A program made the translations under genes and the position numbers. This document shows positions 17,953 through 27,730 of a DNA stretch of 64,000 nucleotides, in pieces. A model generated the notes under the pieces. It was not told where the DNA came from. It saw nothing but the letters and a program-made list of their open reading frames with translations, and ran no database searches. The number at the start of each line of letters is the position of its first letter. Position 1 is the stretch's first letter. Source of the DNA: Bacteriovoracaceae bacterium (lineage in GTDB: Bacteria; Bdellovibrionota; Bacteriovoracia; Bacteriovoracales; Bacteriovoracaceae); assembly GCA_947450475.1 (NCBI GenBank), contig CANFVK010000004.1, forward strand, positions 1 to 64,000, given 5' to 3'.

Positions 17953-19401
17953 TCAAGGTTTTGAAATTTTTTGAATTTTATCCTCAAGTTTTTTGGCATT
18001 GAGATCAATTTGTAACTTGATAGCCTTTGCCTTTCGCTCAAATTCAGCCTTCAATAATACTTTTGCGCTTGAAGATAAAGATTTATATTTTGAAGTTTTA
18101 GTAATCATCTCAGAAGCCATTTCGCCAATTTGTTTCCCCAGCAAAACCTGTTCTCGATAAGGAGCAATTGAATTAGTATTTCCCAACTCATTCAAAGCTG
18201 GATCATTGGCAAATTCATTATTTTTTAAAATTAGAGATTGCAACATGGGTGAAATATCTTTGATAAATTTCTTTTCGAACAAAGCAATAGATTTACCATT
18301 TTTGTCACGATCTAATTCCATCAAATAATTTTGAGAAGTTGCATTTAAGAGTGACTCCAGCGTTTGTATACTTTCAAGTTTTTCTTGAAAGGGTTTTAAC
18401 TGGTCTGAAATAATTGTTGAAAGATAATCGCTAATTCTTTTTTCAAATTCGCGAGGAGTCCCTGAATAAATAAGAGTTGAGCCATTTAATTCATAAGTTT
18501 TATTCAGAGTGCGAAAAAATGACAACGCGGCCAATTGTTTAAATCTTCGATTTAGATAATGAGTTTGTTTTGCCAAAATTTTAAATTTATATTCTCCAGG
18601 CAAAAACTTTGAGCCTTTTACTAATATCATTCTATTAAATTTTCCAACGTGATTTTGAATTTTGCCCTTTACGACCAGCTGAACATCTTCAGTGCCCAAA
18701 ACTCTTCTAGAAACCGATTCCAATTTGACTTCGGTTTGCAAATCTCCTGGTACGTTACTGCTGGCCCAAAGTGACTTCCCATCAAGTGAAAGTGCAATTG
18801 CAAAATCAAAATCCGTAGTACTTTTAGTCGCAATACTTTCAAGCTTGTCTAAGTAAACCGGCATGAGTCCTTTAATTCTCAATTGAATCTCTGCTTCTTT
18901 TTGAGTCATGGCATACCAGCCTATGATAATTAAAAAAACGACTCCGGCCATAGGCATGAACCACTTTTTTATTGGAAGATTTAACAGTTGAAAAGATGGT
19001 TTAAAGCTATCTTTACCTTTAGGGTCTAAAATAGCATCCAAAGGAATAGGTGGAGGAAGATCCATGTCATCAAAAAAATCACTGACAACTATTTTTTCAG
19101 GGCCACTTTTTGGTAGTGTGGGAATTTCCGGTAAAGGAGGGGGTAAATCAAATTCTACCATTGCTGATTTTTTAACTTGTTGATCTGCTATATCTGGTAC
19201 CGAAGGAGCAGCAGGTCTCACCGCTTGAAAGAGAAAGGCAAACTGGTCGCATTTTGAGAACGCATCCCACTTGGCAGCCCCCTCTTTCCAGACCAAGGTT
19301 TTAGCCTGAAGTTCTTTATTAGTATAAAGATTGACCATCTCTTCTATAGAAAAGGGCCCCAAGTGATGCGTGCCTTTAAAAACAAACCATTCTTTAATCA
19401 T
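17953..19401 (-). CDS. GYF_2-domain membrane protein, unknown function
   Basis: A 482-residue protein starting with a GYF_2 (DUF4339) domain at about 3-55, shown by EWFVFKGTHHLGPFSIEEM, TLVWKEGAAKWDAF and a closing QFAFLF. A proline-rich linker with PPPLPEIP and PPPIP runs to about 140, then one membrane helix (MPMAGVVFLIIIGWYAM, 147-165), then a 315-residue C-terminal region with no recognised family, ending in a lysine-rich coiled-coil-like helix. Topology is probably GYF domain inside and C-terminus outside. GYF domains bind proline-rich partners, and here the same protein carries such runs. The ATG at 19401 avoids overlap with the divergent gene; a longer start at 19467 is possible but unlikely. 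Confidence 0.75.
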   Translation of the reverse strand: MIKEWFVFKGTHHLGPFSIEEMVNLYTNKELQAKTLVWKEGAAKWDAFSKCDQFAFLFQAVRPAAPSVPDIADQQVKKSAMVEFDLPPPLPEIPTLPKSGPEKIVVSDFFDDMDLPPPIPLDAILDPKGKDSFKPSFQLLNLPIKKWFMPMAGVVFLIIIGWYAMTQKEAEIQLRIKGLMPVYLDKLESIATKSTTDFDFAIALSLDGKSLWASSNVPGDLQTEVKLESVSRRVLGTEDVQLVVKGKIQNHVGKFNRMILVKGSKFLPGEYKFKILAKQTHYLNRRFKQLAALSFFRTLNKTYELNGSTLIYSGTPREFEKRISDYLSTIISDQLKPFQEKLESIQTLESLLNATSQNYLMELDRDKNGKSIALFEKKFIKDISPMLQSLILKNNEFANDPALNELGNTNSIAPYREQVLLGKQIGEMASEMITKTSKYKSLSSSAKVLLKAEFERKAKAIKLQIDLNAKKLEDKIQKISKP

Positions 19402-19460
19402 TTTAGCTTTTAATGATATACTGAGTTCACTTTTGTCGCAAATTAGAAAAGGAATTTTCC

Positions 19461-20366
19461 ATGTCAAATCATTCTAAAAGAGACCTTGAAAGAATCATTA
19501 GTAACAATACAGAGCTGAAAACAGCAGATATTGTTTTTTTAAAATTTTCATCTGACCAAGGCACTATTAGAAATGGTGGTAGAAGAGGGTCGATTTTTGC
19601 ACCTGAAGCTATTGTTAATATTGTCAAAAAACTTGCTAGTCACAGCTTATTAAAATGGTCAGAAAGTGAGATTGCTCAACCTACCCTAGAAAAAGAAAAT
19701 TTTGAAAAGGCGCAAATTCATTACCAGCAAGAAATTTTCAAACAAATCAATGAAGCCAAGCGCGCTCACAAAATCATTTACCTCGGCGGAGGCCATGATC
19801 ATATTTATCCGGCGGTAATGTCTATTAATCAATTTACGAAAAAAGTTGTTGTTATTAATCTCGACGCTCACCTTGACACCAGAACAGATGAAGAAGCCAA
19901 CTCAGGAACGCCATTTAGGCAACTTGATCGAGATTTTTCAGGAGATTTGAAAATAATTCAATTGGGTATTCACGAATTTGCCAACACGCTTTCGACTATG
20001 AGTAATCTCAAAAATGCCAAAGAAGTTGTCGCCACTTATGAAGATGTCCGCTATGGCACAAAGAACTTTACAGAAACTGAAAAATTCCTATCGCGAGTCA
20101 TTCCCTACGATCAAGAATCCACTTATGTCTTTAGTCTCGATGCCGACGCCCTGGAATCGGCCGTCATGGAAGGTGTAAGTGCAGTCAATCACCGAGGTTT
20201 GCCTTACCATTTCGTAGAAGACGTTTTGAGCTATTCGATTAATCAACTCCATTGTCAGCATTTTGGAATTTATGAGTATAATCCCCTCTACGACAATCTT
20301 TCCCAAAAAGGCGCCAGGGCCATTGCAGGGCTAATATACAAAATGATGGATGTTAGTTTGGAGTAA
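19461..20366 (+). CDS. Arginase/formimidoylglutamase-family ureohydrolase
   Basis: A 301-residue enzyme of the ureohydrolase superfamily (arginase, agmatinase, formimidoylglutamase) with a di-manganese site. All three metal-binding motifs are present: YLGGGHDHIYP (His), VINLDAHLDTR (Asp, His, Asp) and VFSLDADALESAVMEGVSAVN (Asp, Asp). The last motif differs from arginase DVDxxDP, and the overall pattern fits HutG-like formimidoylglutamase best. No hut genes are nearby, so the substrate is uncertain. AAGGAA precedes the ATG. The gene ends before a strong bidirectional-looking terminator. Confidence 0.88.
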   Translation: MSNHSKRDLERIISNNTELKTADIVFLKFSSDQGTIRNGGRRGSIFAPEAIVNIVKKLASHSLLKWSESEIAQPTLEKENFEKAQIHYQQEIFKQINEAKRAHKIIYLGGGHDHIYPAVMSINQFTKKVVVINLDAHLDTRTDEEANSGTPFRQLDRDFSGDLKIIQLGIHEFANTLSTMSNLKNAKEVVATYEDVRYGTKNFTETEKFLSRVIPYDQESTYVFSLDADALESAVMEGVSAVNHRGLPYHFVEDVLSYSINQLHCQHFGIYEYNPLYDNLSQKGARAIAGLIYKMMDVSLE

Positions 20367-20385
20367 TATTTTAGGCCGCTAAAAC

Positions 20386-20422
20386 AAAAAAGCCCATTGC
20401 GTATTTCAGCGATGGGCTTTTT
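20386..20422 (+). terminator. Intrinsic terminator after the ureohydrolase gene
   Basis: AAAAAAGCCCATTGC (20386-20400) pairs with GCGATGGGCTTTTT (20409-20422) through one G-T pair, around an eight-base loop, 20 bases after the stop. The remaining 220 bases to the next gene (20423-20645) hold no gene that I can support. Confidence 0.88.
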
Positions 20423-20645
20423 GAGAGACATTCACAGGAGGTCTAAAAAAATCCTTTCTTCAGATTCTCCACACACACAATTACTATATTCAAAGGTCGT
20501 GCCAAGTTTTTCAAGCCACAAAATTAAAACAAATATAGCTATTTCAAGTGCAAGTATTTGAATGCTTGTGAAGTAACTAAAATTCGACTAGTCATGACTT
20601 TGACATTAGACCGTTTTGGTAAGTCATTAAAATGACAGGACATTC

Positions 20646-20894
20646 TTACGGAATCTTACATTTGATATAATCGGCCGTTAACTGGACAGCTTTATGGATA
20701 GCTTCATCTTCATCTGCAACGTTATAAAGATCGCCAATGTGGGCCCAAATCTTTCGTGATTCAAGTTGCACAATGTCAACTTCCACCCAAAAAGAATTTT
20801 GCATTTCGTTGATCGTGAGACGCGCTTCTAGAAAAGCTTGACCTTCAAGTTTTAAAAAATATTCCTTGGGAAATGCCGATTGCGATTGTGACAA
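20646..20894 (-). CDS. Small protein downstream of rimK, unknown function
   Basis: An 82-residue soluble protein with no recognised family. It starts with TTG at 20894, which has AGGGGA in the end of rimK about 10 bases upstream; no ATG fits. It reads as a short beta/alpha domain: YFLKLEGQAFLEARLTIN and SFWVEVDIVQLESRK strands, a DEDEAIHKAVQLTADYI helix, and a single Cys near the end. Its start lies six bases after the rimK stop, so it is almost certainly co-transcribed with the rimB-like and rimK genes. In some Pseudomonas a small gene, rimA, accompanies rimB and rimK; whether this is an analogue cannot be told from sequence. Confidence 0.65.
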   Translation of the reverse strand: MSQSQSAFPKEYFLKLEGQAFLEARLTINEMQNSFWVEVDIVQLESRKIWAHIGDLYNVADEDEAIHKAVQLTADYIKCKIP

Positions 20895-20899
20895 TGAAA

Positions 20900-21802
20900 C
20901 TATCCCCTGCCTCTTGTTTCGGTTGAGTTGCGATCCATTTTTTCAAGATACTCAACAATCATGCCGGCCACATCTTTTCCGGTAGCAGTTTCAATGCCAT
21001 TGAGTCCTGGAGATGAATTGACCTCCATGATAAGTGGGCCGCGATTAGATCGCAAAAGATCAACTCCTGCGACGTTGAGCCCTAAAGCCTTGGTTGCATC
21101 AAGGGCGGCCTGTCTTTCTTCAGGCGTTATCTTTATGACGTCAGCAGAGCCTCCACGGTGAAGATTTGATCTGAACTCACCCTCCTTAGCAGTTCGCTTC
21201 ATGCTTGCAACTACTTCATCGCCAATGACAAAACAACGAATATCACTACCTCTGGCTTCTTTGATAAATTCCTGTACGAGAATATTGGCATCCATTTCCC
21301 TAAAAGCATCAATAACTGATTCAGCGGCGCCGTCAGTTTCGGCCAAAACCACTCCTTTTCCTTGCGTTCCCTCAAGTAACTTAATGACTAATGGGGCTCC
21401 ACCTACCAATCTGATAAGATCAAGAGTCATTTTGGTAGAATGGGCAAAACCGCTGATGGGCAAGCCAATTCCCTTACGAGAAAGCAATTGCAAAGAGCGC
21501 AACTTGTCGCGAGATCTTGAAATTGCGACACTTTCGTTAAGTGATGAAACGCCCATCATTTCAAATTGTCGAATAACGGCAGTTCCATAAAAAGTAATGG
21601 AAGCTCCAATCCGAGGAATAATGGCATCAAAATCATCCAATACTTTATTTTGATAATGAACTAAAGGTTTTTTCGAAGTTATGTCCATGTAGCATTTCAA
21701 GGTGTCGATAACCTCGACTTCGTGACCGCGAGCCTTAGCTGCTTCGACCAAGCGCTTTGTTGAATAAATATTTGAGCTTCTCGACAGGATGCCAATTTTC
21801 AT
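20900..21802 (-). CDS. rimK: RimK-family ATP-grasp alpha-L-glutamate ligase
   Basis: RimK adds glutamate residues to the C-terminus of ribosomal protein S6 and can make poly-glutamate, thereby adjusting translation. The 300-residue sequence starts [18 protein letters not shown] and contains ATP-grasp landmarks: [58 protein letters not shown] and [16 protein letters not shown]. Length and order match E. coli RimK. Its start overlaps the stop of the rimB-like gene by one base, so translation is coupled. S6 from this organism is outside the window, so whether it has a C-terminal glutamate tail is unknown. Confidence 0.95.
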   Translation of the reverse strand: MKIGILSRSSNIYSTKRLVEAAKARGHEVEVIDTLKCYMDITSKKPLVHYQNKVLDDFDAIIPRIGASITFYGTAVIRQFEMMGVSSLNESVAISRSRDKLRSLQLLSRKGIGLPISGFAHSTKMTLDLIRLVGGAPLVIKLLEGTQGKGVVLAETDGAAESVIDAFREMDANILVQEFIKEARGSDIRCFVIGDEVVASMKRTAKEGEFRSNLHRGGSADVIKITPEERQAALDATKALGLNVAGVDLLRSNRGPLIMEVNSSPGLNGIETATGKDVAGMIVEYLEKMDRNSTETRGRG

Positions 21803-22260
21803 TATTTCTCCAATTTATTTTTTAGAAGATTTGATCTGGCGGGGTTAATGATAAAGCGGCCATTTAGGGCTTCGCGCCCAATGAGCATTTTAAATCCCAT
21901 TAAGTCCCGATTAATTAACGTTATTTCAATTTCAAACTCACTGGACCCCATTCGAATTTTTGTTTTTACTACTGGGCGAATGGTTTTTTGACCAGTTGAG
22001 CTTTTGATTTCGCGTTCTTCTAAAAAACGCGATTTTATGTATTTTTTTTTGCCGTCTTCAGATTCAAAAAGAAATCGAACGTACTTGCGTCCATTTACTG
22101 TCACATACTCGATATTCTCGGCATGAAGTGCGGATGTTTTAGCACCAGTATCAATTTTAGCTTTTAAGTCTAAAAGTTTAAAGGCGGGTAAGCTTACACT
22201 TTCGCGCCATCCAACAAACTCTAAATCATTTTTTTCTAATTTCATTTCTTTCAAACTCAA
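21802..22260 (-). CDS. RimB-like retropepsin-type protease
   Basis: A 152-residue protein of the family long labelled ATP-dependent zinc protease (PF05618), now seen as retropepsin-like aspartic proteases. The hallmark [16 protein letters not shown] carries the D-T-G active-site triplet, followed by [10 protein letters not shown] and a C-terminal [19 protein letters not shown], which is the paired psi-loop region. These proteins regularly neighbour rimK and modulate glutamylation. It is first in a three-gene operon and overlaps rimK by one base. No signal peptide is evident, so it is cytoplasmic here. Confidence 0.88.
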   Translation of the reverse strand: MSLKEMKLEKNDLEFVGWRESVSLPAFKLLDLKAKIDTGAKTSALHAENIEYVTVNGRKYVRFLFESEDGKKKYIKSRFLEEREIKSSTGQKTIRPVVKTKIRMGSSEFEIEITLINRDLMGFKMLIGREALNGRFIINPARSNLLKNKLEK

Positions 22261-22450
22261 AAATTTTTTGATTATTGTGACATAAATTTAAGCAAAAATC
22301 CCATATATGTTTAAATAAGCTTTATTTTAACCTATTTACTTTCAATCTATTATTAACGCCTAATGAATTTCTACTTAACCTATCATCCACATTGGGCTAA
22401 AATTCATCGAAACACTTTAATTGGTATTTATCATCAAGGAGCATATTCCT

Positions 22451-23125
22451 ATGAGTTCTAAAGGTTCGTGTTCACTTCATTCTTCGATCGGCAAAAAGCA
22501 GGTCATGGGTGTATCTGGACTACTTCTCTGTGGCTTTCTTCTGACCCATATGCTGGGAAATTTTACTATGTTTATTGGAGCTGATGCATTTAATAAATAT
22601 TCGCACACTCTCACAAGCAATCCCCTCATCTACTTAGCCGAAGCGGGTCTTGCCGCACTTTTTTTATGCCATATCTTCATGGCCATAAAATTGATTTTGG
22701 AAAATAAAGCTGCTCGTCCGGTAAGCTATCACATGAGAGAGACCTCTGGCAGAGGTTCAACCTTCGCATCCTCAACGATGCCCTATACAGGATCCATCGC
22801 ACTGATCTTTCTCATCATTCATATCTTAGGATTAAAATTTGGAACTCAATATACGATAATAATTAATGGCGTAGAGATGAGAGACATTTATAAAACTACG
22901 ATTGAATACTTTCGTGACTCACTTCACGTCTTAGGCTATATCGTCGCGGTGGTCTCTTTGGGAATACACGTGAGCCATGGGTTTTGGTCAGCATTTCAAT
23001 CTCTAGGATTTAATCATCCAAAATACATAGGTAAGATCCAATTACTTTCAAAACTATTCGGTATTGTTGTAGCGGTTGGATTTTCAAGTTTTCCAATCTT
23101 CTGTTACCTCCAAGGAGGAAAATAA
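22451..23125 (+). CDS. sdhC: Succinate dehydrogenase cytochrome b subunit
   Basis: The membrane anchor and haem subunit of respiratory complex II. It is a single large anchor of about 224 residues with five membrane helices, as in the Bacillus/Wolinella di-haem type, rather than separate SdhC and SdhD. Helix cores are seen at [70 protein letters not shown] and [14 protein letters not shown]; the histidines in each (THM, CHI, IHI, IHVSH) are candidate haem ligands. The ATG at 22451 has AAGGAG upstream. It starts the sdhCAB operon, with sdhA two bases after. Confidence 0.95.
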   Translation: MSSKGSCSLHSSIGKKQVMGVSGLLLCGFLLTHMLGNFTMFIGADAFNKYSHTLTSNPLIYLAEAGLAALFLCHIFMAIKLILENKAARPVSYHMRETSGRGSTFASSTMPYTGSIALIFLIIHILGLKFGTQYTIIINGVEMRDIYKTTIEYFRDSLHVLGYIVAVVSLGIHVSHGFWSAFQSLGFNHPKYIGKIQLLSKLFGIVVAVGFSSFPIFCYLQGGK

Positions 23126-23126
23126 T

Positions 23127-25049
23127 ATGACAACTAAAAAATTAGACGGAAAAGTTCCGAGTGGTCCAATTCAAGATCGTTGGAAAACTCATAAGTTCAA
23201 TATGAAAATTGTAAATGCAGCCAACAAAAGAAAATACTCTGTGATAGTTGTTGGGACGGGTTTAGCTGGTGCATCTGCAGCAGCTTCTTTAGCTGAGCTC
23301 GGTTACAATGTCACAACCTTTTGTATTCAAGATTCTCCCCGTCGCGCTCACTCTATTGCCGCTCAAGGTGGAATAAACGCAGCCAAAAACTACCCCAACG
23401 ACGGCGACTCAGTTTACCGACTTTTTTACGATACGGTAAAAGGTGGTGACTACCGAGCTCGAGAAAGTAATGTTTATCGATTAGCCGAAGTCTCCAACAG
23501 TATCATCGATCAATGTGTGGCCCAAGGGGTTCCCTTTGCTCGCGAATATGGTGGAACTCTTTCCAACAGATCTTTCGGTGGAGCTCAAGTCAGTAGAACG
23601 TTTTATGCTCGCGGACAAACCGGTCAACAGCTTTTACTTGGCGCTTATTCGGCGATGATGAAAGAAGTTCATAATGGAAAAATCAAATCCTTTACCAGAA
23701 GAGAAATAGTTGAACTCGTAATGGTGGAAGGAAAAGCTCGTGGAGTCATCGTAAGAAATGTTGTCACCGGTGAATTTGAAAAATATGTTGCAGATGCAGT
23801 GATTTTAGCTACTGGGGGATATGGGAATGTCTATTATCTTTCAACCAATGCTAAGGCTTCAAACGCTTCTGCCGCTTTTCGTGCCTACAAAAAAGGGGCT
23901 TATTTCGCCAATCCTTGCTTCACCCAAATCCATCCGACATGTATTCCTGTTTCAGGAGATCACCAATCTAAGCTCACGCTTATGTCTGAGTCACTAAGAA
24001 ATGATGGAAGAGTTTGGGTTCCCAAAATGAAAGGAGACAAACGAGCACCAACGGCAATACCTGAAGAAGAAAGAGACTATTATTTAGAAAGAATTTATCC
24101 TTCTTTTGGAAATTTAGTTCCAAGAGATGTTGCTAGTAGAAATGCAAAAATCGTTTGCGATGAAGGCCGTGGAGTTTCTGCTACCGGAATGGCGGTTTAT
24201 CTAGATTTCGCTGCAGCTATAAAGCGCGATGGGGCGGATAAAATTAAAGCAAAATACGGCAACTTGTTTGACATGTATCAAAGAATTACAGATCAAGATC
24301 CCTATAAAACACCCATGATGATTTATCCTGCCATTCACTACACTATGGGTGGACTGTGGGTTGACTATAATCTCATGTCAAACATTCCTGGTCTTTTTGT
24401 TTTGGGAGAGGCGAATTTTTCAGACCATGGCGCTAACCGACTGGGAGCATCTGCACTTATGCAAGGCTTAGCAGATGGATACTTTGTCATTCCTTATACC
24501 ATTGGTCATTATTTTGCGACCGAAAAATTTGAAAAGATCGATACCAATCACGCTGAATTTGAAAGAGCTATTTCAAATTCTAAGGCACTTTATAAAAAGC
24601 TACTCTCCATTAATGGAACAAAGACCGTAGATGATTATCACCGTGCTCTTGGTCACATCATGTGGGAGCAAGTTGGCATGGGAAGAAATGAAGCAGGTCT
24701 AAAAAAAGCCATCAGCGACATTCAAGCTCTTCGTACTGATTTCTGGAAAAATTTAAAAGTTTCCGGTGGTGCTGAAGAAGTTAATACTGAGCTAGAAAAA
24801 GCAGGACGAGTTGCCGACTTTTTGGAGCTTGGAGAATTGATGGCGCTTGATGCTCTAGAGCGAAGAGAATCTTGTGGTGGACACTTTAGAGAAGAATCTC
24901 AAACCGAAGAAAATGAGGCCAAGCGCGATGATGAAAATTTCTGTCACGTAGCCGCTTGGGAATACAGCGGAGTGGATATAAAACCACTGAGACATACTGA
25001 GGAACTCAATTTCGAAAACGTTAAATTAACTCAAAGAAGTTACAAGTAG
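23127..25049 (+). CDS. sdhA: Succinate dehydrogenase flavoprotein subunit
   Basis: SdhA oxidises succinate to fumarate with covalently bound FAD. The ATG at 23127, with AAGGAGGAA immediately upstream, gives 640 residues. Visible features are the dinucleotide fold [18 protein letters not shown], the FAD-linking segment [18 protein letters not shown] with the acceptor His, the active-site [33 protein letters not shown] and [11 protein letters not shown]. The length and sequence type fit the non-classical group paired with a single di-haem SdhC. Such enzymes sometimes also run as fumarate reductases, so direction in vivo is not fixed by sequence. Confidence 0.98.
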   Translation: MTTKKLDGKVPSGPIQDRWKTHKFNMKIVNAANKRKYSVIVVGTGLAGASAAASLAELGYNVTTFCIQDSPRRAHSIAAQGGINAAKNYPNDGDSVYRLFYDTVKGGDYRARESNVYRLAEVSNSIIDQCVAQGVPFAREYGGTLSNRSFGGAQVSRTFYARGQTGQQLLLGAYSAMMKEVHNGKIKSFTRREIVELVMVEGKARGVIVRNVVTGEFEKYVADAVILATGGYGNVYYLSTNAKASNASAAFRAYKKGAYFANPCFTQIHPTCIPVSGDHQSKLTLMSESLRNDGRVWVPKMKGDKRAPTAIPEEERDYYLERIYPSFGNLVPRDVASRNAKIVCDEGRGVSATGMAVYLDFAAAIKRDGADKIKAKYGNLFDMYQRITDQDPYKTPMMIYPAIHYTMGGLWVDYNLMSNIPGLFVLGEANFSDHGANRLGASALMQGLADGYFVIPYTIGHYFATEKFEKIDTNHAEFERAISNSKALYKKLLSINGTKTVDDYHRALGHIMWEQVGMGRNEAGLKKAISDIQALRTDFWKNLKVSGGAEEVNTELEKAGRVADFLELGELMALDALERRESCGGHFREESQTEENEAKRDDENFCHVAAWEYSGVDIKPLRHTEELNFENVKLTQRSYK

Positions 25050-25062
25050 TAGGAGTATCGCC

Positions 25063-25836
25063 ATGGGTGGAAATAATTCGGATACAATGTCTCTCAACTT
25101 AAAAGTTTGGCGTCAAAAAAACAATAAAGATAAAGGATCCATGATCGACTACAAGCTAGACGGCGTGTCTCCAGATATGTCTTTTCTTGAAATGATGGAC
25201 ACGCTTAATAATAAACTAATTAAAGAACAAGGTGACTCCATCGCCTTTGATCACGATTGCCGCGAAGGAATTTGTGGAATGTGTTCAATGATGATCAATG
25301 GACAGGCGCATGGACCTGAAGCAGAAACGACAACTTGTCAGTTACATATGAGAAAGTTTAAAGATGGCGATACTATTGTCGTTGAGCCTTGGAGAGCAAA
25401 GGCATTCCCAGTGCTAAAAGATCTCATGGTTGATAGAGGGGCATTTGATAATATTATGGCAGCTGGTGGATTTGTTAACGTAAACACTGGAAACCCTCAA
25501 GATGCCAATAGCATACTCATTGGTCAAGAAAATGCCGAACTCGCCATGGATGCTGCAGCTTGCATTGGCTGTGGAGCCTGCGTTGCCAGTTGTAAAAATG
25601 CTTCAGCAATGCTTTTTGTATCTGCAAAAATTTCTCAACTCGCTCTTCTTCCACAAGGCGAAGTTGAATCCCTTGCTCGTACTCAGGCCATGGTAGCAAA
25701 AATGGATGAACTGGGATTCGGAAATTGTACCAATGAAGCTGAATGTGAAGCTCAATGTCCAAAGGGGATTAAAATAGAAAATATTGCTCGCATGAACCGC
25801 GAGTGGTTCAAAGGGGCCCTCACGTCTAGAAAATAA
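25063..25836 (+). CDS. sdhB: Succinate dehydrogenase iron-sulfur subunit
   Basis: SdhB carries electrons from FAD to the membrane haem/quinone site through three iron-sulfur clusters. The 257-residue sequence has the [2Fe-2S] set CREGICGMCSMMI with a later TTCQLHM, the ferredoxin-like CIGCGACVASC, and the CPKGI motif of the remaining cluster preceded by two further cysteines. AGGAG precedes the ATG at 25063. It is the last gene of sdhCAB and is followed by a strong hairpin terminator eight bases downstream. Confidence 0.97.
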   Translation: MGGNNSDTMSLNLKVWRQKNNKDKGSMIDYKLDGVSPDMSFLEMMDTLNNKLIKEQGDSIAFDHDCREGICGMCSMMINGQAHGPEAETTTCQLHMRKFKDGDTIVVEPWRAKAFPVLKDLMVDRGAFDNIMAAGGFVNVNTGNPQDANSILIGQENAELAMDAAACIGCGACVASCKNASAMLFVSAKISQLALLPQGEVESLARTQAMVAKMDELGFGNCTNEAECEAQCPKGIKIENIARMNREWFKGALTSRK

Positions 25837-25843
25837 ATTAAAC

Positions 25844-25882
25844 AAATCATGAGTTATCAAATTACGATAGCTCATGATTTTT
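25844..25882 (+). terminator. Intrinsic terminator of sdhCAB
   Basis: AAATCATGAGTTATC (25844-25858) pairs with GATAGCTCATGATTT (25866-25880) across a seven-base loop with one G-T pair, then a short T-run. It starts eight bases after the sdhB stop. The T-run ends about 13 bases before the next plus-strand ATG, so that gene's promoter must lie in or upstream of the hairpin unless it depends on read-through. Confidence 0.88.
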
Positions 25883-25895
25883 GAGATGTTTCATT

Positions 25896-26993
25896 ATGTT
25901 GCTTTACTCAAAAACTATTCAAGCATTTTTGGAAAGACTCAAAAAAGAAACACGAATCATATTGCGCCAAGAAATGTGCCTAGAGCTTCAAAAAAGTAGA
26001 ATCCTTTATCGAGGAATACTTTACCCCCTAAATCTTATCGTTTTTGAAGACCACAAGCGCCTTGGCTATTTTGATTCTCGAACCTATGAGCTAGGGATTT
26101 CTAAAAAACTAATGTATTTGGCCCATGATGAAGTGTTAAAAAATGTAATTCGTCATGAACTGGCCCACTTTATGTGTTTTCTTCTGTATGGAAATCGTGT
26201 GGTTCATGGAGAGGAGTTTCACCAATTATGTAGACAATATGGCTGGGGTCAGGAGGTTTATGCCGCCTATGCGAACCTTGACATAGAAAACGCCACTATC
26301 GTCCAGTCGGATGATAAAACCCAGAAGCTTTTAAACCGTCTTAAAAAGCTTTTAGCACTTGCCTCTTCAGATAATGCCCACGAAAGTGAAACTGCGACTC
26401 TAAAGGCTAATGAACTTCTATTGGAGCATAATATCGATCATACTAAAACGCAGGGACCACAAGAAGAAGTGGTCTGTGTATTAAGAGTCCTGGAAGCCAG
26501 TCGAAAAAGCAGCAAGCATATCGCTATTTATGAAATTCTGAAAACATTTTTTGTCTCTCCAGTATTCAACCACGGAAGAGGGATTTTTTATCTTGAGGTT
26601 ATAGGAGATAAGGTTTCTGTTGAACTGGCCGACTATGTAGCTCACTTCCTAGATAAAGAACTAGATGTTCTCTGGAAGCAAACCCAATTAGAAAACCCAA
26701 ATATCAAGGGCATGGCCTCTAAAAACTCATTTTATAAAGGTGTGGCAAAAGGATATGTAGAAAAGATTGAATTCCAGAAAAAAAGATTGGCACTAGGTAG
26801 TGATTTGGTGGTTATTGAAAAAAATATTCAACGATATCTTTCTATTGTTTACCCAAGAATTGGTCACTCGAGCTTGGCCGAAGGGCAACACAACGAAGAA
26901 GCTCATAATGCGGGTAAAAAGAAAGGAGCAAATCTATCGATAAAGCCTGCTCTGAATTCTGAACGGGCAGAAAAAATTAAATATTTGACTTAA
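25896..26993 (+). CDS. SprT-like zinc domain plus DUF2786 protein
   Basis: A 365-residue protein with two recognisable parts. Residues 1-140 form a SprT-like zinc domain with HELAH at about 87-91 (VIRHELAHFMCFLLYG) and a further His in VHGEEFHQLC. Residues 140-195 match DUF2786, with the typical LLNRLKKLLALASSDNAHESETA and a following ANELLLEHNI. The rest (to 365) is the C-terminal companion often attached to DUF2786. SprT domains are metallopeptidase-like, but activity is unproven. The ATG at 25896 is preferred to a TTG 15 bases earlier. The stop codon interlocks with the convergent queE stop in the four bases TTAA. Confidence 0.82.
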   Translation: MLLYSKTIQAFLERLKKETRIILRQEMCLELQKSRILYRGILYPLNLIVFEDHKRLGYFDSRTYELGISKKLMYLAHDEVLKNVIRHELAHFMCFLLYGNRVVHGEEFHQLCRQYGWGQEVYAAYANLDIENATIVQSDDKTQKLLNRLKKLLALASSDNAHESETATLKANELLLEHNIDHTKTQGPQEEVVCVLRVLEASRKSSKHIAIYEILKTFFVSPVFNHGRGIFYLEVIGDKVSVELADYVAHFLDKELDVLWKQTQLENPNIKGMASKNSFYKGVAKGYVEKIEFQKKRLALGSDLVVIEKNIQRYLSIVYPRIGHSSLAEGQHNEEAHNAGKKKGANLSIKPALNSERAEKIKYLT

Positions 26994-27700
26994 ACCTGTT
27001 TTTTATCAGGACCAAAGATCCACTTGTGCTGTTGACCAATGACTCTAAAATGCGCTCCATTAGCTTCATTTATGGATATAATTTCAGCAAAACGCTCCAT
27101 CGGAAACTTTTCTCCAACATTATAACAAGGAGTAAGTACCCAAGGAAAATTCATGTTAAGACCTTCTTTTTGTAGGGACTTAAAAGCTTCGAGAGTGGCT
27201 TCAAAATCAGCATGATCAAAAATCACAGCTTTCATCTGAAATTTACCCTGATATTGAGTAATCATTTTTGATACGTTTCTTAGCGGAGTCTTAACTCCCG
27301 TAGAAGGAGTTTTAAAATCAAAGCTGATAAAATCTACTAAATCAAAAATCTCATCAACTACACGAGTTCCTGCGGCTTCGATGTTGATGTAATACTTTTT
27401 GTCTTTAAGTCTTTTAACCAATTCAAAAACGTGAGGAACATGTGCCGGATGTAAAGGATCTCCTCCGGTAATTGAAACATTTTTAATACTTCCCTGAAAG
27501 CCCTCTTCATAAACTTGATTAAGAATCAAATCAAGCGACTGAGCACTCGAATCTGAAAATTCCCAAGTGTCTTTGGAATCGCAATTCAAGCAACCCACGG
27601 CACACCCTTGGTAACGGACAAAAACTTGGGGTCTACCTACAAAAATGCCCTCACCTTCACTGGCGCGATAGATTGAATTAATGAGGTGTTTTCCGTTCAT
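26990..27700 (-). CDS. queE: 7-carboxy-7-deazaguanine synthase
   Basis: QueE is a radical SAM enzyme making 7-carboxy-7-deazaguanine, the ring-forming step towards queuosine in tRNA. The 236-residue protein begins NSIYRASEGEGIFVGRPQVF and contains the radical SAM cysteines in CAVGCLNCD (C-x3-C-x2-C), followed by ITGGDPLHPAHV, the GGDP motif typical of the family, and a C-terminal Cys-containing LTPCYNVGE. queC, queD and folE are not nearby, but tgt, which inserts the finished base precursor, lies at 35152. It is preceded by 145 non-coding bases shared with a divergent gene. Confidence 0.95.
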   Translation of the reverse strand: MNGKHLINSIYRASEGEGIFVGRPQVFVRYQGCAVGCLNCDSKDTWEFSDSSAQSLDLILNQVYEEGFQGSIKNVSITGGDPLHPAHVPHVFELVKRLKDKKYYINIEAAGTRVVDEIFDLVDFISFDFKTPSTGVKTPLRNVSKMITQYQGKFQMKAVIFDHADFEATLEAFKSLQKEGLNMNFPWVLTPCYNVGEKFPMERFAEIISINEANGAHFRVIGQQHKWIFGPDKKQV

Positions 27701-27730
27701 AACTAGGTCTTACTTCCCTTCCATTATTTC

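Noticed and set aside
20423..20645. Small gene or RNA after the ureohydrolase terminator, where AGGAGG occurs at 20439
   Set aside because: No start codon at suitable spacing and no conserved structure that I can see.
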